NCBI RefSeq assembly: GCF_016765675.1
Contig: NZ_JAESWB010000168.1
Span: 620,001 to 684,000 of the forward strand
DNA from: Neobacillus paridis
GTDB taxonomy: Bacteria; Bacillota; Bacilli; Bacillales; Cytobacillaceae
Direction of reading: 5' to 3'
Length of the DNA stretch: 64,000 bases
Made by a program: the position numbers and the translations under genes. Below, piece by piece: positions 34,091-43,779 of the stretch (position 1 is the first letter of the stretch; each line of letters starts with the position of its first letter). The notes beneath the pieces were generated by a model. That model was given only the letters and a program-made list of their open reading frames with translations. It did not search any database and had not been told where the DNA came from.

Positions 34091-34120
34091 AAAAAAACTC
34101 ACCGGTTGGGTGAGTTTTTT
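34091..34120. terminator. Terminator of the MFS gene
   Basis: AAAAAACTCACC / GGGTGAGTTTTTT stem with a four-base loop; A run gives a T tail for the - strand gene ending at 34119. Confidence 0.85.
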
Positions 34121-35393
34121 ATCGAGAAATTGAACTTGATTGGGGGATATCTGTCGCTTTCGGCACTCGTATTAATATCACTGCGCCAATGAGGAATAAG
34201 ACGATTAGGCTGAAGACGCCGCTGTTTGTATTACCGGTCATTTGTGCCATAAAACCGACTAAGAAGGGCCCCAATATCGCGGCAAATTTATAAAAAATAC
34301 TATAAAAGCCGAAAAATTCGTTAGCATTTTCTTTCGGTACCAGTTTGGCAAAATAGGAGCGGCTCAAAGCCTGGATACCCCCTTGGGAGGAGGCGACAAG
34401 CATTGCCAGAATCCAGAAATCCAGCACCGTCTTCAAGAAATAGGCATACATACAAATGGCGATATAGATAAAAATACCGACCAAGAGCATTCTTTTGGCT
34501 TGAAATTTATCGGCCAGCCTGCCGTACAGAAAAGCAAATGGAGCCGCAACTACCTGGGTGACAAACAGGATGATTAATAGGCTGGTGGAGTCAATCCCTA
34601 GATCGGATCCATATGCCGTTGACATCGTGATGATCGTATTGACACCGTCGATGTAAAAGAAATAGGCCAGTAAGAAAAGAAATAATGAGCGGTACAGCTT
34701 GATTTTTTTCACCGTTTCAAACAGCTGTTTAAAGCCATTGGTAATCGGATGGGGGACTCGTTCTTTGTAATAGATTTGGTTTACATTTTTTAACATTGGA
34801 ATCGTGAATAAGCCCCACCATAAGGCTGTAATCGCAAATGCCAGCTGGCTGGCAATGGAAACGGAAATTGGCAGGATTTGCTGCTGCGCTAAAATGATCA
34901 GCGCAATTCCTAAAATAAAGGGGATGGTGCTGCCGATGTACCCCATGGCGAAACCGTTTGAGGAGATCCGGTTCATTCGTTCCTCCGTCGTCACGTCGAC
35001 AAGAAAAGCATCATAAAAAATATTCGTTCCGCCAAAGCCGATGACGGTAAGCATATAGCATATTAACAGAATCAGCCACTGATTGCTGGGGACGACAGCC
35101 AGCATAAGCGTAAAAATAACCCCCAAGGCAAAGAAAAACGTGAAAAACCGCTTCTTAAAGCCTTTAAAATCAGCAATGCTTCCTAAAACCGGTGCACAAA
35201 TGGAGATGAGCAAGGTGGCAAATGAATTGGCATAGCCCCAATAGGCGGTTGAGGTTGTAGCTGCAAGCCCGGCTTCGGTTGCGGCTGCTTTGAAATACAA
35301 TGGAAATACGGCTGTGGTAATCAGGATTGAGTAGGCAGAGTTGGCCCAATCATAAAAAACCCAGCTATTTTCTTGCTTCGTCATCCGGCTCAA
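34119..35393 (-). CDS. MFS transporter, UMF1/Atg22-like family
   Basis: 424 residues, twelve membrane helices. The N-terminal ENSWVFYDWANSAYSILITTAVFPLYF is the signature of the UMF1 (Atg22-like) branch. The TTG at 35393 is chosen over the ATG nine bases later because AAGGGGG ends seven bases before it. Substrate not deducible; some relatives export amino acids or sugars. Divides its region with no obvious operon partner; the next - strand gene lies 141 bases upstream. Confidence 0.88.
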   Translation of the reverse strand: MSRMTKQENSWVFYDWANSAYSILITTAVFPLYFKAAATEAGLAATTSTAYWGYANSFATLLISICAPVLGSIADFKGFKKRFFTFFFALGVIFTLMLAVVPSNQWLILLICYMLTVIGFGGTNIFYDAFLVDVTTEERMNRISSNGFAMGYIGSTIPFILGIALIILAQQQILPISVSIASQLAFAITALWWGLFTIPMLKNVNQIYYKERVPHPITNGFKQLFETVKKIKLYRSLFLFLLAYFFYIDGVNTIITMSTAYGSDLGIDSTSLLIILFVTQVVAAPFAFLYGRLADKFQAKRMLLVGIFIYIAICMYAYFLKTVLDFWILAMLVASSQGGIQALSRSYFAKLVPKENANEFFGFYSIFYKFAAILGPFLVGFMAQMTGNTNSGVFSLIVLFLIGAVILIRVPKATDIPQSSSISR

Positions 35394-35534
35394 CTTGATT
35401 CCCCCTTTTTATCTTTTTTGCTTTTGATTGGTTACTGTCAGATAAGCTGGCGTAACTGTTGGATAGGTTGGTTTACCTGTCGGATCGCATCCGGCTGCTG
35501 TTTGTAAAAATCCGTCATTGTTCAAACTGGTAGC

Positions 35535-36842
35535 TTAATAAGTTAATAATTCCTCCACCACACGTCCATCGGTTTCACCCAAGCTGACTCCCAGAAGTCT
35601 CGCAAATGTCGGTCCTTCATCCACGAGCCGGCAAAAGGGGATGGTAATGGGATTAATTCCTTTACCTGCCGCCATAAAGATAGTTCGATAGTTTTCTTTT
35701 TCCGGTGAATAGCCGTGAGTAGCCAACGTATATTTATGATCTGCTTTCACGTCCTTTGCCGTTATCGTTTTGCTGTATTCACCCTCAAGGTCCTCCAAAA
35801 AGTAATAGCCGCTTCGTGCTTCTAACATAAAAGCACAGGTGCCATCTGCACCTTTTGCAGCTGCCTGGGCGCCAGTTAAAATGCTTTCAATTCCAGAGTC
35901 CGGGTTATCAAGCAAGGAATCAAGCAGCTGTTTGACTTTAGATAGAGTTCCCGTATCAGCCTGGTCTTTAAGATAAATATATGCGCTGCCGTCACAGCTT
36001 TTACAGAAGGCCTTCCAATTTTTCACTTTTCCGTTTGTGCCTGTGTTGACCAAGTTTTGCTGGCGGAGGAGAACATTCGGCCTAATAGCTGTATGCTCAT
36101 CAAGCGCACTATGGTCACCTAATAGAATCACCGTCGAGTCTTCGTAAATTCCGCTCTCCTTTAACGCCTCAATCATTTGGCCAAGCCGGGTATCATGGCG
36201 TTGAAGTGCGGCAAGCGCTTCATTGGAGGAAAATCCATGATCATGGCGCTGTGTATCAAGGTCGGTAAAATGAACCATTAATAAATTCGGTCTTCTTGTT
36301 TTGATTGTATGAACTGTTGAAGCCAGAACGAAGTCATCCAAGTGCGGCTGCTGCAAACCTTTGCGAATCGATCCATAAAGCTGATTCAATTCCCATTGAA
36401 AACGGGGAGTACCATTCATGAGAGAGACGATAATTTGATTTTGCCACGGCCGGTTGGCGAAAATTTCCGGCATGTTGAAATCAATATTTGCTTTGGCAGT
36501 AACTGGCCACAAAAGCGCGGCAGTGGTCATCCCGGCTTTTTTAGCTTCATCATAAAGCGTTGTTCCGCGGATACAATCCCGGTACCAATTCCAGTCCGGT
36601 GAGCTCCAGCCCGGCTGTAATAATGTATTGCTCACCACTCCGTGCCGTTTCGGATAATTACCGGTGACAATTGTGGAGTGGCATGCATACGTTACCGATG
36701 GGTAAACCGTTTCAACTTGTTCAACAAGGGCCCCGTTGGAGAGAAACTCTTGGAAGTGCGGTAAGTCTTTTAAAATAGGAAGATCTAAAGCTGAAAGACA
36801 ATCAAATGAAATGATAATCAGATGCTCGGTAAGGCGCTTCAT
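35535..36842 (-). CDS. Nucleotide pyrophosphatase/phosphodiesterase family protein
   Basis: 435 residues of the alkaline phosphatase superfamily. Metal and catalytic motifs in order: IISFDCLSALD (first Asp), YPSVTYACHSTIVTG (nucleophile Thr/Ser segment), VHFTDLDTQRHDHG (metal ligands), VILLGDHSALDEH, and a late ATHGYSPEKENYRTIFMAAGKGI. Family members cleave nucleotide or lipid phosphodiesters, or act as phosphatases. No signal peptide is visible, so a cytoplasmic role is likely. Start ATG has GGAGG-like bases upstream. Confidence 0.85.
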   Translation of the reverse strand: MKRLTEHLIIISFDCLSALDLPILKDLPHFQEFLSNGALVEQVETVYPSVTYACHSTIVTGNYPKRHGVVSNTLLQPGWSSPDWNWYRDCIRGTTLYDEAKKAGMTTAALLWPVTAKANIDFNMPEIFANRPWQNQIIVSLMNGTPRFQWELNQLYGSIRKGLQQPHLDDFVLASTVHTIKTRRPNLLMVHFTDLDTQRHDHGFSSNEALAALQRHDTRLGQMIEALKESGIYEDSTVILLGDHSALDEHTAIRPNVLLRQQNLVNTGTNGKVKNWKAFCKSCDGSAYIYLKDQADTGTLSKVKQLLDSLLDNPDSGIESILTGAQAAAKGADGTCAFMLEARSGYYFLEDLEGEYSKTITAKDVKADHKYTLATHGYSPEKENYRTIFMAAGKGINPITIPFCRLVDEGPTFARLLGVSLGETDGRVVEELLTY

Positions 36843-37106
36843 GTAAACCTCCGAAAAATGGTGTCCAGTTTATTTTATTGTACTATATGAAGCAAAAATT
36901 GGAATAAGGTAATAAATAATTTTCCGATTGTTTTGAAAAAGAGAATAATAAAAACTGTCATGAAATTTTTTAGGATAACAAACAAGCGTGGATGAATTGT
37001 CATAATCTTGCCAATCCTTGCTTGAAGAATCGGATTGATTTCGCGATATAATGATATCGAAGGAAGACATTCTTTGCTATACCTATTCAATCATTAGGAG
37101 GGCAGG

Positions 37107-37604
37107 ATGATGAAAACCTTAATTGTATATTGCTCATCTCATGGAACAACTGAAAAAGCTGTTAGTTTAATAAGCGAAAACTTGGAAGGAGAGGTATTAT
37201 CGGTTGATTTAAAACGGGATAAAATCTTTTTTGACTTGAAAGATTTTGATACCGTAATTATCGGAGGCTCCATCCACGCCGGTGAAATTCAGCGGAAGAT
37301 CAAACAGTTTATTCATAAGTATCATGATAATCTTTTAGAAAAAGAGATAGCTTTATTTTTGTGTTGTATGCGTGAGGGTGAATTGGCAATTGAACAATTT
37401 AATAACGCCTATCCGCAGGAATTACGGAAGAATGCCGTGGCACTTGGTCTATTTGGCGGAGAATTCCTTGTTTCTAAAATGAATTTCTTCGAAAGACAGG
37501 TTGTTAAAAAAGTGGATGGTGTCGTCACGGATCGGTCAAATCTAGATGTTTCCGCAATTATGGAATTTATCATAAAACTGAATTCCAGAAGGGTTTTGGT
37601 ATAG
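37107..37604 (+). CDS. Flavodoxin-domain protein (HemG-like)
   Basis: 165 residues. FMN-binding loop YCSSHGTTEKAV near the N-terminus, IIGGSIHAGEI and FLCCMREGE in the middle, then GGEFLVSKMNFFERQVVKKV, resembling the flavodoxin-like protoporphyrinogen oxidase/HemG group. AGGAGGGCAGG precedes tandem ATGs (37107, 37110); either can be used. Function could be electron transfer or quinone-dependent oxidation; haem synthesis is not implied by the neighbours. Confidence 0.82.
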   Translation: MMKTLIVYCSSHGTTEKAVSLISENLEGEVLSVDLKRDKIFFDLKDFDTVIIGGSIHAGEIQRKIKQFIHKYHDNLLEKEIALFLCCMREGELAIEQFNNAYPQELRKNAVALGLFGGEFLVSKMNFFERQVVKKVDGVVTDRSNLDVSAIMEFIIKLNSRRVLV

Positions 37605-37630
37605 AGCCGAGTCTAATTTCCGTTTTAAGC

Positions 37631-37661
37631 CGTTTCTGCAGAAGCAGAGGCGATTTTTTTT
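37631..37661 (+). terminator. Terminator of the flavodoxin gene
   Basis: CGTTTCTGC / GCAGAGGCG (two G-U pairs) followed by ATTTTTTTT. Confidence 0.7.
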
Positions 37662-37790
37662 GTTTTTAAAAAATAGTTAACATAATAAATATTATGTTAA
37701 ATTAATTTTACTTATTTTTGCTATATAATATTTTAACAGTTGGAATATACTAGCAAATATTGGTGATTACTACATGAAAGAGGCATTTTT

Positions 37791-38837
37791 ATGAAGATAT
37801 GGTTTAATCAATGGTTTACGACTGTTTTGCACTATATTGAAATGATTCGGAACAATGAGGATCAACGAAAATTTATGATTTATGGCAGTCATCCAAATCA
37901 GAATGCGTTGTATTTACAATATTGTGATGTTGCCTTTGTAGAACCTGAGCTTAACGGCGAGGCATATGTAGACTTTTGTCTGGAGGTATGTAAAACTCAT
38001 GGAATTGAGATCATGATTCCGCGCAAGGAAAATGTCCTGATTTCTAAACGATTAGCTGATTTTGCAGCTATCGGGGTGAAGGTACTGGTTTGCCCTGATG
38101 CTGAGCTGATGCAAATGATGGATAATAAAGCGCTCACCTATCAGGAACTATTGCAGAATGAGCAAGGTCCTGTTTTCTCAATACCTGATTTCGAAGTGGT
38201 CAATAACGTCGCTGATTTTCAAAAAGCCTATCAGATGTTAAGAGAACGAGGGCATAAGATTTGTTTTAAACCGGTGATTGGTGAAGGGGCAAACGGCTTT
38301 CGCGTCATTCAGGATGATGTAGATTCCATCGAGCAGCTGTTTCGTCATGGTACAAGTTTCCGAATTCCTTTCAAGTATGCGTGCGAAATATTAGGGCAAC
38401 AGAAGAGTTTCCCAGATTTAATGGTGTTGGAGTATTTGGAAGGCCGGGAATATAGTATTGATTGTGTTGCCTCCCGCAACAACTTAATTGCAGCCATTCC
38501 GAGAATGAAAGGGGAGGGCAGGGTGCGAGAGTTAGTGGACCATCGGGAGCTGATTCAGCTTGCTTACGACTTTCATCGTATCTATCGAATCCCCTACGTG
38601 TTCAATATTCAGGTGAAATACAGTAACGGTGTACCTAAACTACTGGAAATCAACCCGCGTATGAGCGGTGGCATGCACATTAGCTGCCTTTCCGGTATTA
38701 ATTTTCCATACCTTGCCATCAAAATCCTGCTGGGTGAACCAATCGACACTGCCCAGCTAAAACCTAAATTTGGCATTCGTGCCAGCCACATCGAAAAGGA
38801 AATCATATTGGAGTCAGGCACCACGAAACATGGGTGA
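37791..38837 (+). CDS. Orphan ATP-grasp enzyme
   Basis: 348 residues. An N-terminal pre-ATP-grasp domain (MIYGSHPNQNALYLQYCDVAF; EIMIPRKENVLISK) is followed by the ATP-grasp fold: KPVIGEGANGFRVI, LEYLEGREYSIDCVASRNN, and the Mg-binding end VPKLLEINPRMSGGMH. Such enzymes join a carboxylate to an amine or thiol through an acyl phosphate. No peptide, siderophore or cell-wall genes accompany it, so the substrate is unknown. A hairpin ACCGGAACA / TGTTCCGGT lies just after the gene. Confidence 0.78.
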   Translation: MKIWFNQWFTTVLHYIEMIRNNEDQRKFMIYGSHPNQNALYLQYCDVAFVEPELNGEAYVDFCLEVCKTHGIEIMIPRKENVLISKRLADFAAIGVKVLVCPDAELMQMMDNKALTYQELLQNEQGPVFSIPDFEVVNNVADFQKAYQMLRERGHKICFKPVIGEGANGFRVIQDDVDSIEQLFRHGTSFRIPFKYACEILGQQKSFPDLMVLEYLEGREYSIDCVASRNNLIAAIPRMKGEGRVRELVDHRELIQLAYDFHRIYRIPYVFNIQVKYSNGVPKLLEINPRMSGGMHISCLSGINFPYLAIKILLGEPIDTAQLKPKFGIRASHIEKEIILESGTTKHG

Positions 38838-39038
38838 ACACCGGAACAAGCGGAACCTGTTCCGGTAGAGATGGATTGTTGGTTCTTTTCTTAGTGGTCG
38901 AGACCAGTGTCAATCCTGCCTATAATCTTTTGGCACGGATTGACTAATGACCAGGAGTTCCTCCCAGGAGCTGATGCCGGACATTATCGTGAAGTGTCCA
39001 CATGAGATGGACAGCTTACACTTTTGCTGCTTAGATAT

Positions 39039-39053
39039 TGGTGCCTGACACCA
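39039..39053. repeat. 15-bp palindromic motif, left copy
   Basis: TGGTGCCTGACACCA. Its reverse complement occurs at 40281-40295, so the two copies flank the DUF4015-type gene in inverted orientation. Related GGTGCCTG pieces occur at 31323 and near 59959. Confidence 0.6.
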
Positions 39054-39070
39054 TTGCCTGTTGGTCCACT

Positions 39071-40141
39071 TTATTTTACGTACTGGACATTCGGGGTATA
39101 GTTGTTTTTAGCGTTCCATAATAAAAATTCATGAATTCCCTGTGAATGTAAGGCGCGGATTTGTTCCTCAATTTCGTTTTTTCCATATACCTTGTAATTC
39201 CCCTTGCCAAGCCAGGTTGCGGTGAAATCCTGGAGCCACGGCCTGGATATCGGAGGGTCAGCTAATTTGGTTAGCCTCGCTTTTTCAACCTTGGCATATT
39301 CTGACACAAGGCGGTAAGGCTCCAAGTCAGGCTTTTTCATCCCAAAAATGCTGCCCCAGTGACTAGGATAAATCATCGCTGAAATGACGTCCACATGCTG
39401 TGCTATTTGCGAAAAATTTTGCCCAATCCCCGGGGCTTCTGGAATGACGGTGGCATTACCAAATACATCAACCGACATTTTGACACCGTAAGGCTTTAGC
39501 TTTTCATGGGCTGTTTTTACAAATTTGCTAACTGCTGATACACGGCTTTGATCTTTGGATTGCCTCGAATAGGTTAGGGATGCTTCAAATGTTTCAAATT
39601 TTTCCGGAAATCGGACATAATCGAACTGGATTTCCTTAAAGCCTATTTTGGCGGCTTCTTTGGCAATACCGATATTATAATCCCAAACCTGCTTCACAAA
39701 GGGATTGGTAAAAGCATCGCCTCGTCCATTTCTCCAGATCGTTCCATTAGCTGTTTTAAAAGACCACTCCGGATGGGACTTTGCCAAGACATTATCTTTA
39801 AAGACAACAACTCTCGCTATTGGATAGATATTGTGCTGGTTCAGGGTCTCGATTAGCTTTGTCGGATTTTTTATGTAGGGCCGGCTAATTCGATAGTAGG
39901 GCGAACTTTTGTCCGGTTGAAAGGTGAGTGTGCCATGATCGTTTTTAATATCAATAACCATTGCATTTAAATCCGATTGCTTTACCAGATGAAGTAGCTG
40001 ATTGAACTTTTGCCCTTGCGTATTGGCTGCTTGAACATAAATCCCTCTAATCTGGAGCTTAGATTCATGACTGCCCGCAAAAAATGGCTGATTCACTGAA
40101 AAAACAAATAGAAACATCAGCAGAAAGATTACCTTCCGCAT
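39071..40141 (-). CDS. Secreted putative glycoside hydrolase (DUF4015 family)
   Basis: 356 residues from the ATG at 40141, chosen because AAAGGAGGGAG stands just upstream and it places a clean signal peptide at the N-terminus (MRKVIFLLMFLFVFSVNQPFFAGS). The body is a TIM-barrel-like domain: KLQIRGIYVQAANTQG, LNAMVIDIKNDHGTLTF, IYPIARVVVFKDNVLA, AKIGFKEIQFDYVRFPE (acidic residues in a GH-like centre), KMSVDVFG, VDVISAMIYPSHWG and LWNAKNNYT. This pattern is that of the putative glycosyl hydrolase domain PF13200. Substrate unknown, perhaps a cell-wall or extracellular polysaccharide. Confidence 0.82.
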   Translation of the reverse strand: MRKVIFLLMFLFVFSVNQPFFAGSHESKLQIRGIYVQAANTQGQKFNQLLHLVKQSDLNAMVIDIKNDHGTLTFQPDKSSPYYRISRPYIKNPTKLIETLNQHNIYPIARVVVFKDNVLAKSHPEWSFKTANGTIWRNGRGDAFTNPFVKQVWDYNIGIAKEAAKIGFKEIQFDYVRFPEKFETFEASLTYSRQSKDQSRVSAVSKFVKTAHEKLKPYGVKMSVDVFGNATVIPEAPGIGQNFSQIAQHVDVISAMIYPSHWGSIFGMKKPDLEPYRLVSEYAKVEKARLTKLADPPISRPWLQDFTATWLGKGNYKVYGKNEIEEQIRALHSQGIHEFLLWNAKNNYTPNVQYVK

Positions 40142-40280
40142 GTTAACTCCCTCCTTTACCATTTTCCTTAGCGTATACAACTGACGAAAAAACATTCTGT
40201 CTGCCATTAGATGGAACAAGCTATATTAAAATGGTATTAAAAGGGAAAATGTCCACCCCAGAAAGACAAATGTCCACGGA

Positions 40281-40295
40281 TGGTGTCAGGCACCA
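40281..40295. repeat. 15-bp palindromic motif, right copy (inverted)
   Basis: TGGTGTCAGGCACCA, the reverse complement of the copy at 39039-39053. A direct repeat AAATGTCCAC-like (near 40251 and 40269) lies beside it. Confidence 0.6.
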
Positions 40296-40353
40296 AAATC
40301 TATGGTAAAGTAAATTTAGAAATTTAGATAAGAAAAGGAAGAGGGAAGTTGGG

Positions 40354-41865
40354 ATGGATGGTAAGTGGTTGATTGCGGATCGGGATTTGAATGAGCGGGA
40401 GGGGTTGAAGTGGCTGTTGAAGTCGTCTTCGATTTCGGTGGCGAATATTTTTTTGGCGGGGGATTATCAGGAGTTTGTTGTGTTGTTTGAACGGGAATCT
40501 CCGGATGTGGTGCTGTTGGAGCTTGATATGGTGAGTAAAGATGAATGGTCTTCCTTCCGTGATTTGATGCAAATTTTCACTCCGGTTTTGTTGTTGACGA
40601 GCGCCGAAGCGACCTTTGAAAAAGCGCGTCTGGCCATTGATCTGCAGGCATTGGACCTGATGATAAAACCATTTTCCACTGCGAAGCTGAAATCCGCTTA
40701 CCAGAAAGCCGCACGGGAGCTGCAGAAAAAAATCAGCTCATCAGGTATAAACAGTGTCATTTCTTATAAAGACGTTTCCTATGAAGCTTTATTTATGGAG
40801 CAGTCTGCAGCTGCGGAGGATTACCAAATTGCCGCTTTTCAAACGGAAGGCAGCGAAACTTTGCCCACTTTACAAGTATTTTTATCTGAATTTCCCTTTA
40901 AAGACCTCCACGGTGTCTTTCCTTTGAGTGATATGGTTATACTCCTATTTACGGAACATTGTGCAACTGCGAAGGAGCAGTGCCAAAAGGTAATGAGACG
41001 TTGGGAGGAAGAATTTTCGGAACCACTTGCCATCGTCCTTTACACGGAACGGTCCGCAACCCTTTCATTGCATCAAAAATATTTGCAAACGAGAAAAATG
41101 CTTGAACTGACCTATTATAAGGGCTACCGCCAAGTGATGGAGTCGGACTCGATAAACGGGTGGGTTCATATCGATCCTTTTTTAACCCCGCCGGAACAGC
41201 GGGAATGGGTAGACATGCTGACAAACTTTGCCTTGGAAAAGGTGAAAAATTGGCTTTATGATGAATTCCTTTATTTAAAAGAACCTTATCCGGATCCCGG
41301 ACTGGTCAGAATCAGATTAACAAGTATTCTCGCGCAGGTGAGAAGATTTATGAAGACCTATCACCTCGATGAAGCCCCTGATTATGAGCGGGAGTACCGT
41401 TATATTTTCAATTCGATTTTATATGATGCTGTGCTGTATCGTACGGTGCAAAATCTGATTTTATTTATCCAAAAAATCTTCCATGGGGCTGAATCCAGTA
41501 TTCGCCATTATCAACAAGATCCAGTGGAACGGGGAATCGCTTATATCGAGGCTAATTTTTCCAATAGCCAGCTCAGACTGGAGGATGTGGCCCATTACGT
41601 CGACCGTAATCCTTCTTACTTTAGCCATCTTTTGCTGACAAAAACTGGTTCGAGCTTTTCAGATCTGCTGACCGGAATCCGCATGAAGGAAGCCAAACGG
41701 CTGTTACTGGAGTCAAGTAAGCCAATTAAAGAAATCTCCTTGCTGACAGGTTATCAAAATGCGAATTATTTTAGCAGAATATTTAAGGAAACTGTCGGGA
41801 TGTCGCCACGAGAGTTTCGCAATAAAAAAGTGGATAGGATGAGGAAAGAAATTCACTCCGTGTAA
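40354..41865 (+). CDS. AraC-type regulator with degenerate receiver domain, upstream of hut
   Basis: 503 residues. N-terminal receiver-like domain (~1-120): the acidic pair region reads ADRDL, the usual phospho-acceptor Asp is replaced by E56 (VVLLELDMV), and the conserved Lys is kept (K105, MIKPF). A ~250-residue middle domain is unrecognised. The C-terminal AraC domain (~400-495) has two helix-turn-helix units (EDVAHYVDRNPSYFSHLLL; EISLLTGYQNANYFSRIFKE). Glu at the phosphorylation site suggests constitutive or non-phosphorylation control. No partner kinase is nearby. Its gene ends in a terminator 190 bases before hutU in the same direction, so it is a candidate regulator of the hut genes (inference). 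Confidence 0.82.
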   Translation: MDGKWLIADRDLNEREGLKWLLKSSSISVANIFLAGDYQEFVVLFERESPDVVLLELDMVSKDEWSSFRDLMQIFTPVLLLTSAEATFEKARLAIDLQALDLMIKPFSTAKLKSAYQKAARELQKKISSSGINSVISYKDVSYEALFMEQSAAAEDYQIAAFQTEGSETLPTLQVFLSEFPFKDLHGVFPLSDMVILLFTEHCATAKEQCQKVMRRWEEEFSEPLAIVLYTERSATLSLHQKYLQTRKMLELTYYKGYRQVMESDSINGWVHIDPFLTPPEQREWVDMLTNFALEKVKNWLYDEFLYLKEPYPDPGLVRIRLTSILAQVRRFMKTYHLDEAPDYEREYRYIFNSILYDAVLYRTVQNLILFIQKIFHGAESSIRHYQQDPVERGIAYIEANFSNSQLRLEDVAHYVDRNPSYFSHLLLTKTGSSFSDLLTGIRMKEAKRLLLESSKPIKEISLLTGYQNANYFSRIFKETVGMSPREFRNKKVDRMRKEIHSV

Positions 41866-41880
41866 ACGGAGTTTTATTTT
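41855..41880 (+). terminator. Terminator of the AraC-type regulator
   Basis: ACTCCGT / ACGGAGT stem overlapping the stop codon, followed by TTTATTTTTTT. Confidence 0.8.
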
Positions 41881-41990
41881 TTTCTAAAAGAATCAAAGTT
41901 TTCTAAAGAAATTGCTATTTTATGAAAAGAATCTAGCAAAAATATCCTTCTTAATATAAAAAAAGTATTTATTTTCTGTTTTTTTATCCA

Positions 41991-42019
41991 TATTTTTCAG
42001 AAAATTAGAACTCTATAAT
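41991..42019 (+). promoter_or_regulatory. Probable activator-dependent hut promoter
   Basis: A good -10 (TATAAT, 42014-42019) has a poor -35 (TATTTT, 41991-41996, 17-base spacer). Upstream, 41885-41935 holds repeated TCTAAA/GAATC-like pieces (TCTAAAAGAATC, TTCTAAAGAAAT, TGAAAAGAATCT), which could bind the AraC-type regulator. Confidence 0.45.
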
Positions 42020-42053
42020 AAAGGTAAGTTAAATCTGAAAAGGAGTGGAAAAA

Positions 42054-43727
42054 ATGGAGACCAAAACTTCACAACCAAGGACGATTAAAAATTTTAAAGG
42101 GACTGAATTACACGCAAAAGGCTGGCTTCAAGAAGCAGCTTTAAGGATGCTTTTGAACAACCTGGACCCGGAGGTTGCTGAAAGACCGGAGGATCTCGTT
42201 GTGTACGGCGGAATCGGGAAGGCAGCCCGCAACTGGGCAGCTTTTGATGCAATCGTGAAAACGCTTTTACATTTGGAGGATGATGAGACACTGCTAATTC
42301 AATCCGGTAAGCCGGTAGCAGTTTGGAAATCCCATAAAGATGCACCAAGGGTGTTGCTGGCCAATTCCAACTTGGTACCGGCCTGGGCAAATTGGGAGCA
42401 TTTTCATGAGCTTGACCGAAAAGGGCTGATTATGTATGGCCAAATGACTGCAGGTAGCTGGATCTATATCGGCAGCCAAGGGATTGTACAAGGAACCTAT
42501 GAGACTTTTGCCGAGCTTGCCCGTCAGGAATACGGCGGTTCATTAAAACATACCATTACAGTAACTGCCGGCCTTGGCGGTATGGGCGGGGCACAGCCGC
42601 TTGCAGTCACGATGAACGACGGAGTTTGTATTGCTGTTGAGGTTGATGAATGGAGAATCGACCGCCGAATCGAAACGAGATATCTCGATGTGAAAACGAA
42701 GAGTTTGGATGAAGCATTGAAAATGGCACAGGAGGCAAAGACTGCTGGCAAGGCATTATCGATCGGTTTGCTAGGAAACGCAGCAGAAATATTGCCGCAG
42801 ATGATTGAACAGGGCTTTATTCCGGATGTACTTACGGACCAAACATCGGCCCACGATCCGTTAAATGGCTATATACCGGTTGGATTCAGCCTCGACCAAG
42901 CAGCGGAACTGCGCAAGGCTGACCCGGAAAAATATATTAGGCTTGCCAAACAAAGCATGGCCACGCATGTGAAGGCCATGCTTGAAATGCAGCAAAAAGG
43001 CGCGGTTACCTTCGATTATGGCAACAACATCCGCCAAGTAGCGAAGGATGAAGGCGTTGAAAATGCCTTTGATTTCCCTGGCTTTGTCCCGGCCTATATT
43101 CGACCGCTATTTTGTGAAGGAAAAGGCCCGTTCCGCTGGGCGGCATTATCCGGTGATCCGGAGGATATCCGTAAAATTGACGAAGCTTTATTGCGTGAAT
43201 TTAAAGACGATGAGCACCTGTGCAAATGGATTAGAATGGCTCAGGAAAAAATTGCTTTTCAAGGACTTCCGGCCCGGATTTGCTGGTTAGGCTATGGGGA
43301 CCGGGCCCGTTTCGGTAAATTAATCAATGATATGGTGGCTTCTGGAGAAGTATCTGCTCCAATTGTGATCGGCCGCGATCACTTGGATGCCGGCTCCGTG
43401 GCTTCCCCAAACAGGGAAACAGAGGCAATGAAAGATGGCAGTGATGCGGTTTCTGACTGGCCGATTTTAAATGCCTTGATCAATGCCGTCGGCGGCGCCA
43501 GCTGGGTTTCGGTACACCATGGCGGCGGTGTCGGTATGGGGTATTCGCAGCACGCTGGTATGGTCATTGTGGCGGACGGAACGAAGGATGCGGAAGTGCG
43601 CCTTGAGCGCGTGCTTACAACAGACCCTGGAATGGGAGTGGTCCGCCATGCCGATGCCGGTTATGAGCTTGCGATTAAAACAGCCAAGGAAAAAGGAATT
43701 CACATGCCAATGTTGAAGCAAGACTAA
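42054..43727 (+). CDS. hutU: Urocanate hydratase (urocanase)
   Basis: 557 residues from the ATG at 42054 (AAAAGGAG nine bases upstream). Converts urocanate to 4-imidazolone-5-propionate in histidine breakdown, using bound NAD. Landmarks: [13 protein letters not shown], the NAD-region [26 protein letters not shown] (containing the conserved DxxxAHD), [10 protein letters not shown] and [16 protein letters not shown]. Full length. First gene of hutU-hutI-hutG; hutH (histidase) and hutP are not next to it as they are in B. subtilis. Confidence 0.97.
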   Translation: METKTSQPRTIKNFKGTELHAKGWLQEAALRMLLNNLDPEVAERPEDLVVYGGIGKAARNWAAFDAIVKTLLHLEDDETLLIQSGKPVAVWKSHKDAPRVLLANSNLVPAWANWEHFHELDRKGLIMYGQMTAGSWIYIGSQGIVQGTYETFAELARQEYGGSLKHTITVTAGLGGMGGAQPLAVTMNDGVCIAVEVDEWRIDRRIETRYLDVKTKSLDEALKMAQEAKTAGKALSIGLLGNAAEILPQMIEQGFIPDVLTDQTSAHDPLNGYIPVGFSLDQAAELRKADPEKYIRLAKQSMATHVKAMLEMQQKGAVTFDYGNNIRQVAKDEGVENAFDFPGFVPAYIRPLFCEGKGPFRWAALSGDPEDIRKIDEALLREFKDDEHLCKWIRMAQEKIAFQGLPARICWLGYGDRARFGKLINDMVASGEVSAPIVIGRDHLDAGSVASPNRETEAMKDGSDAVSDWPILNALINAVGGASWVSVHHGGGVGMGYSQHAGMVIVADGTKDAEVRLERVLTTDPGMGVVRHADAGYELAIKTAKEKGIHMPMLKQD

Positions 43728-43779
43728 TGGATTTAGGGATTTTTTTAAAATTTGCCAATCTAATGAGAGGATGTTGGAA

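Noticed and set aside
38838..38870. ACCGGAACA / TGTTCCGGT hairpin as a strong terminator of the ATP-grasp gene
   Set aside because: The stem is good but no T run follows, so it was not listed as a terminator.
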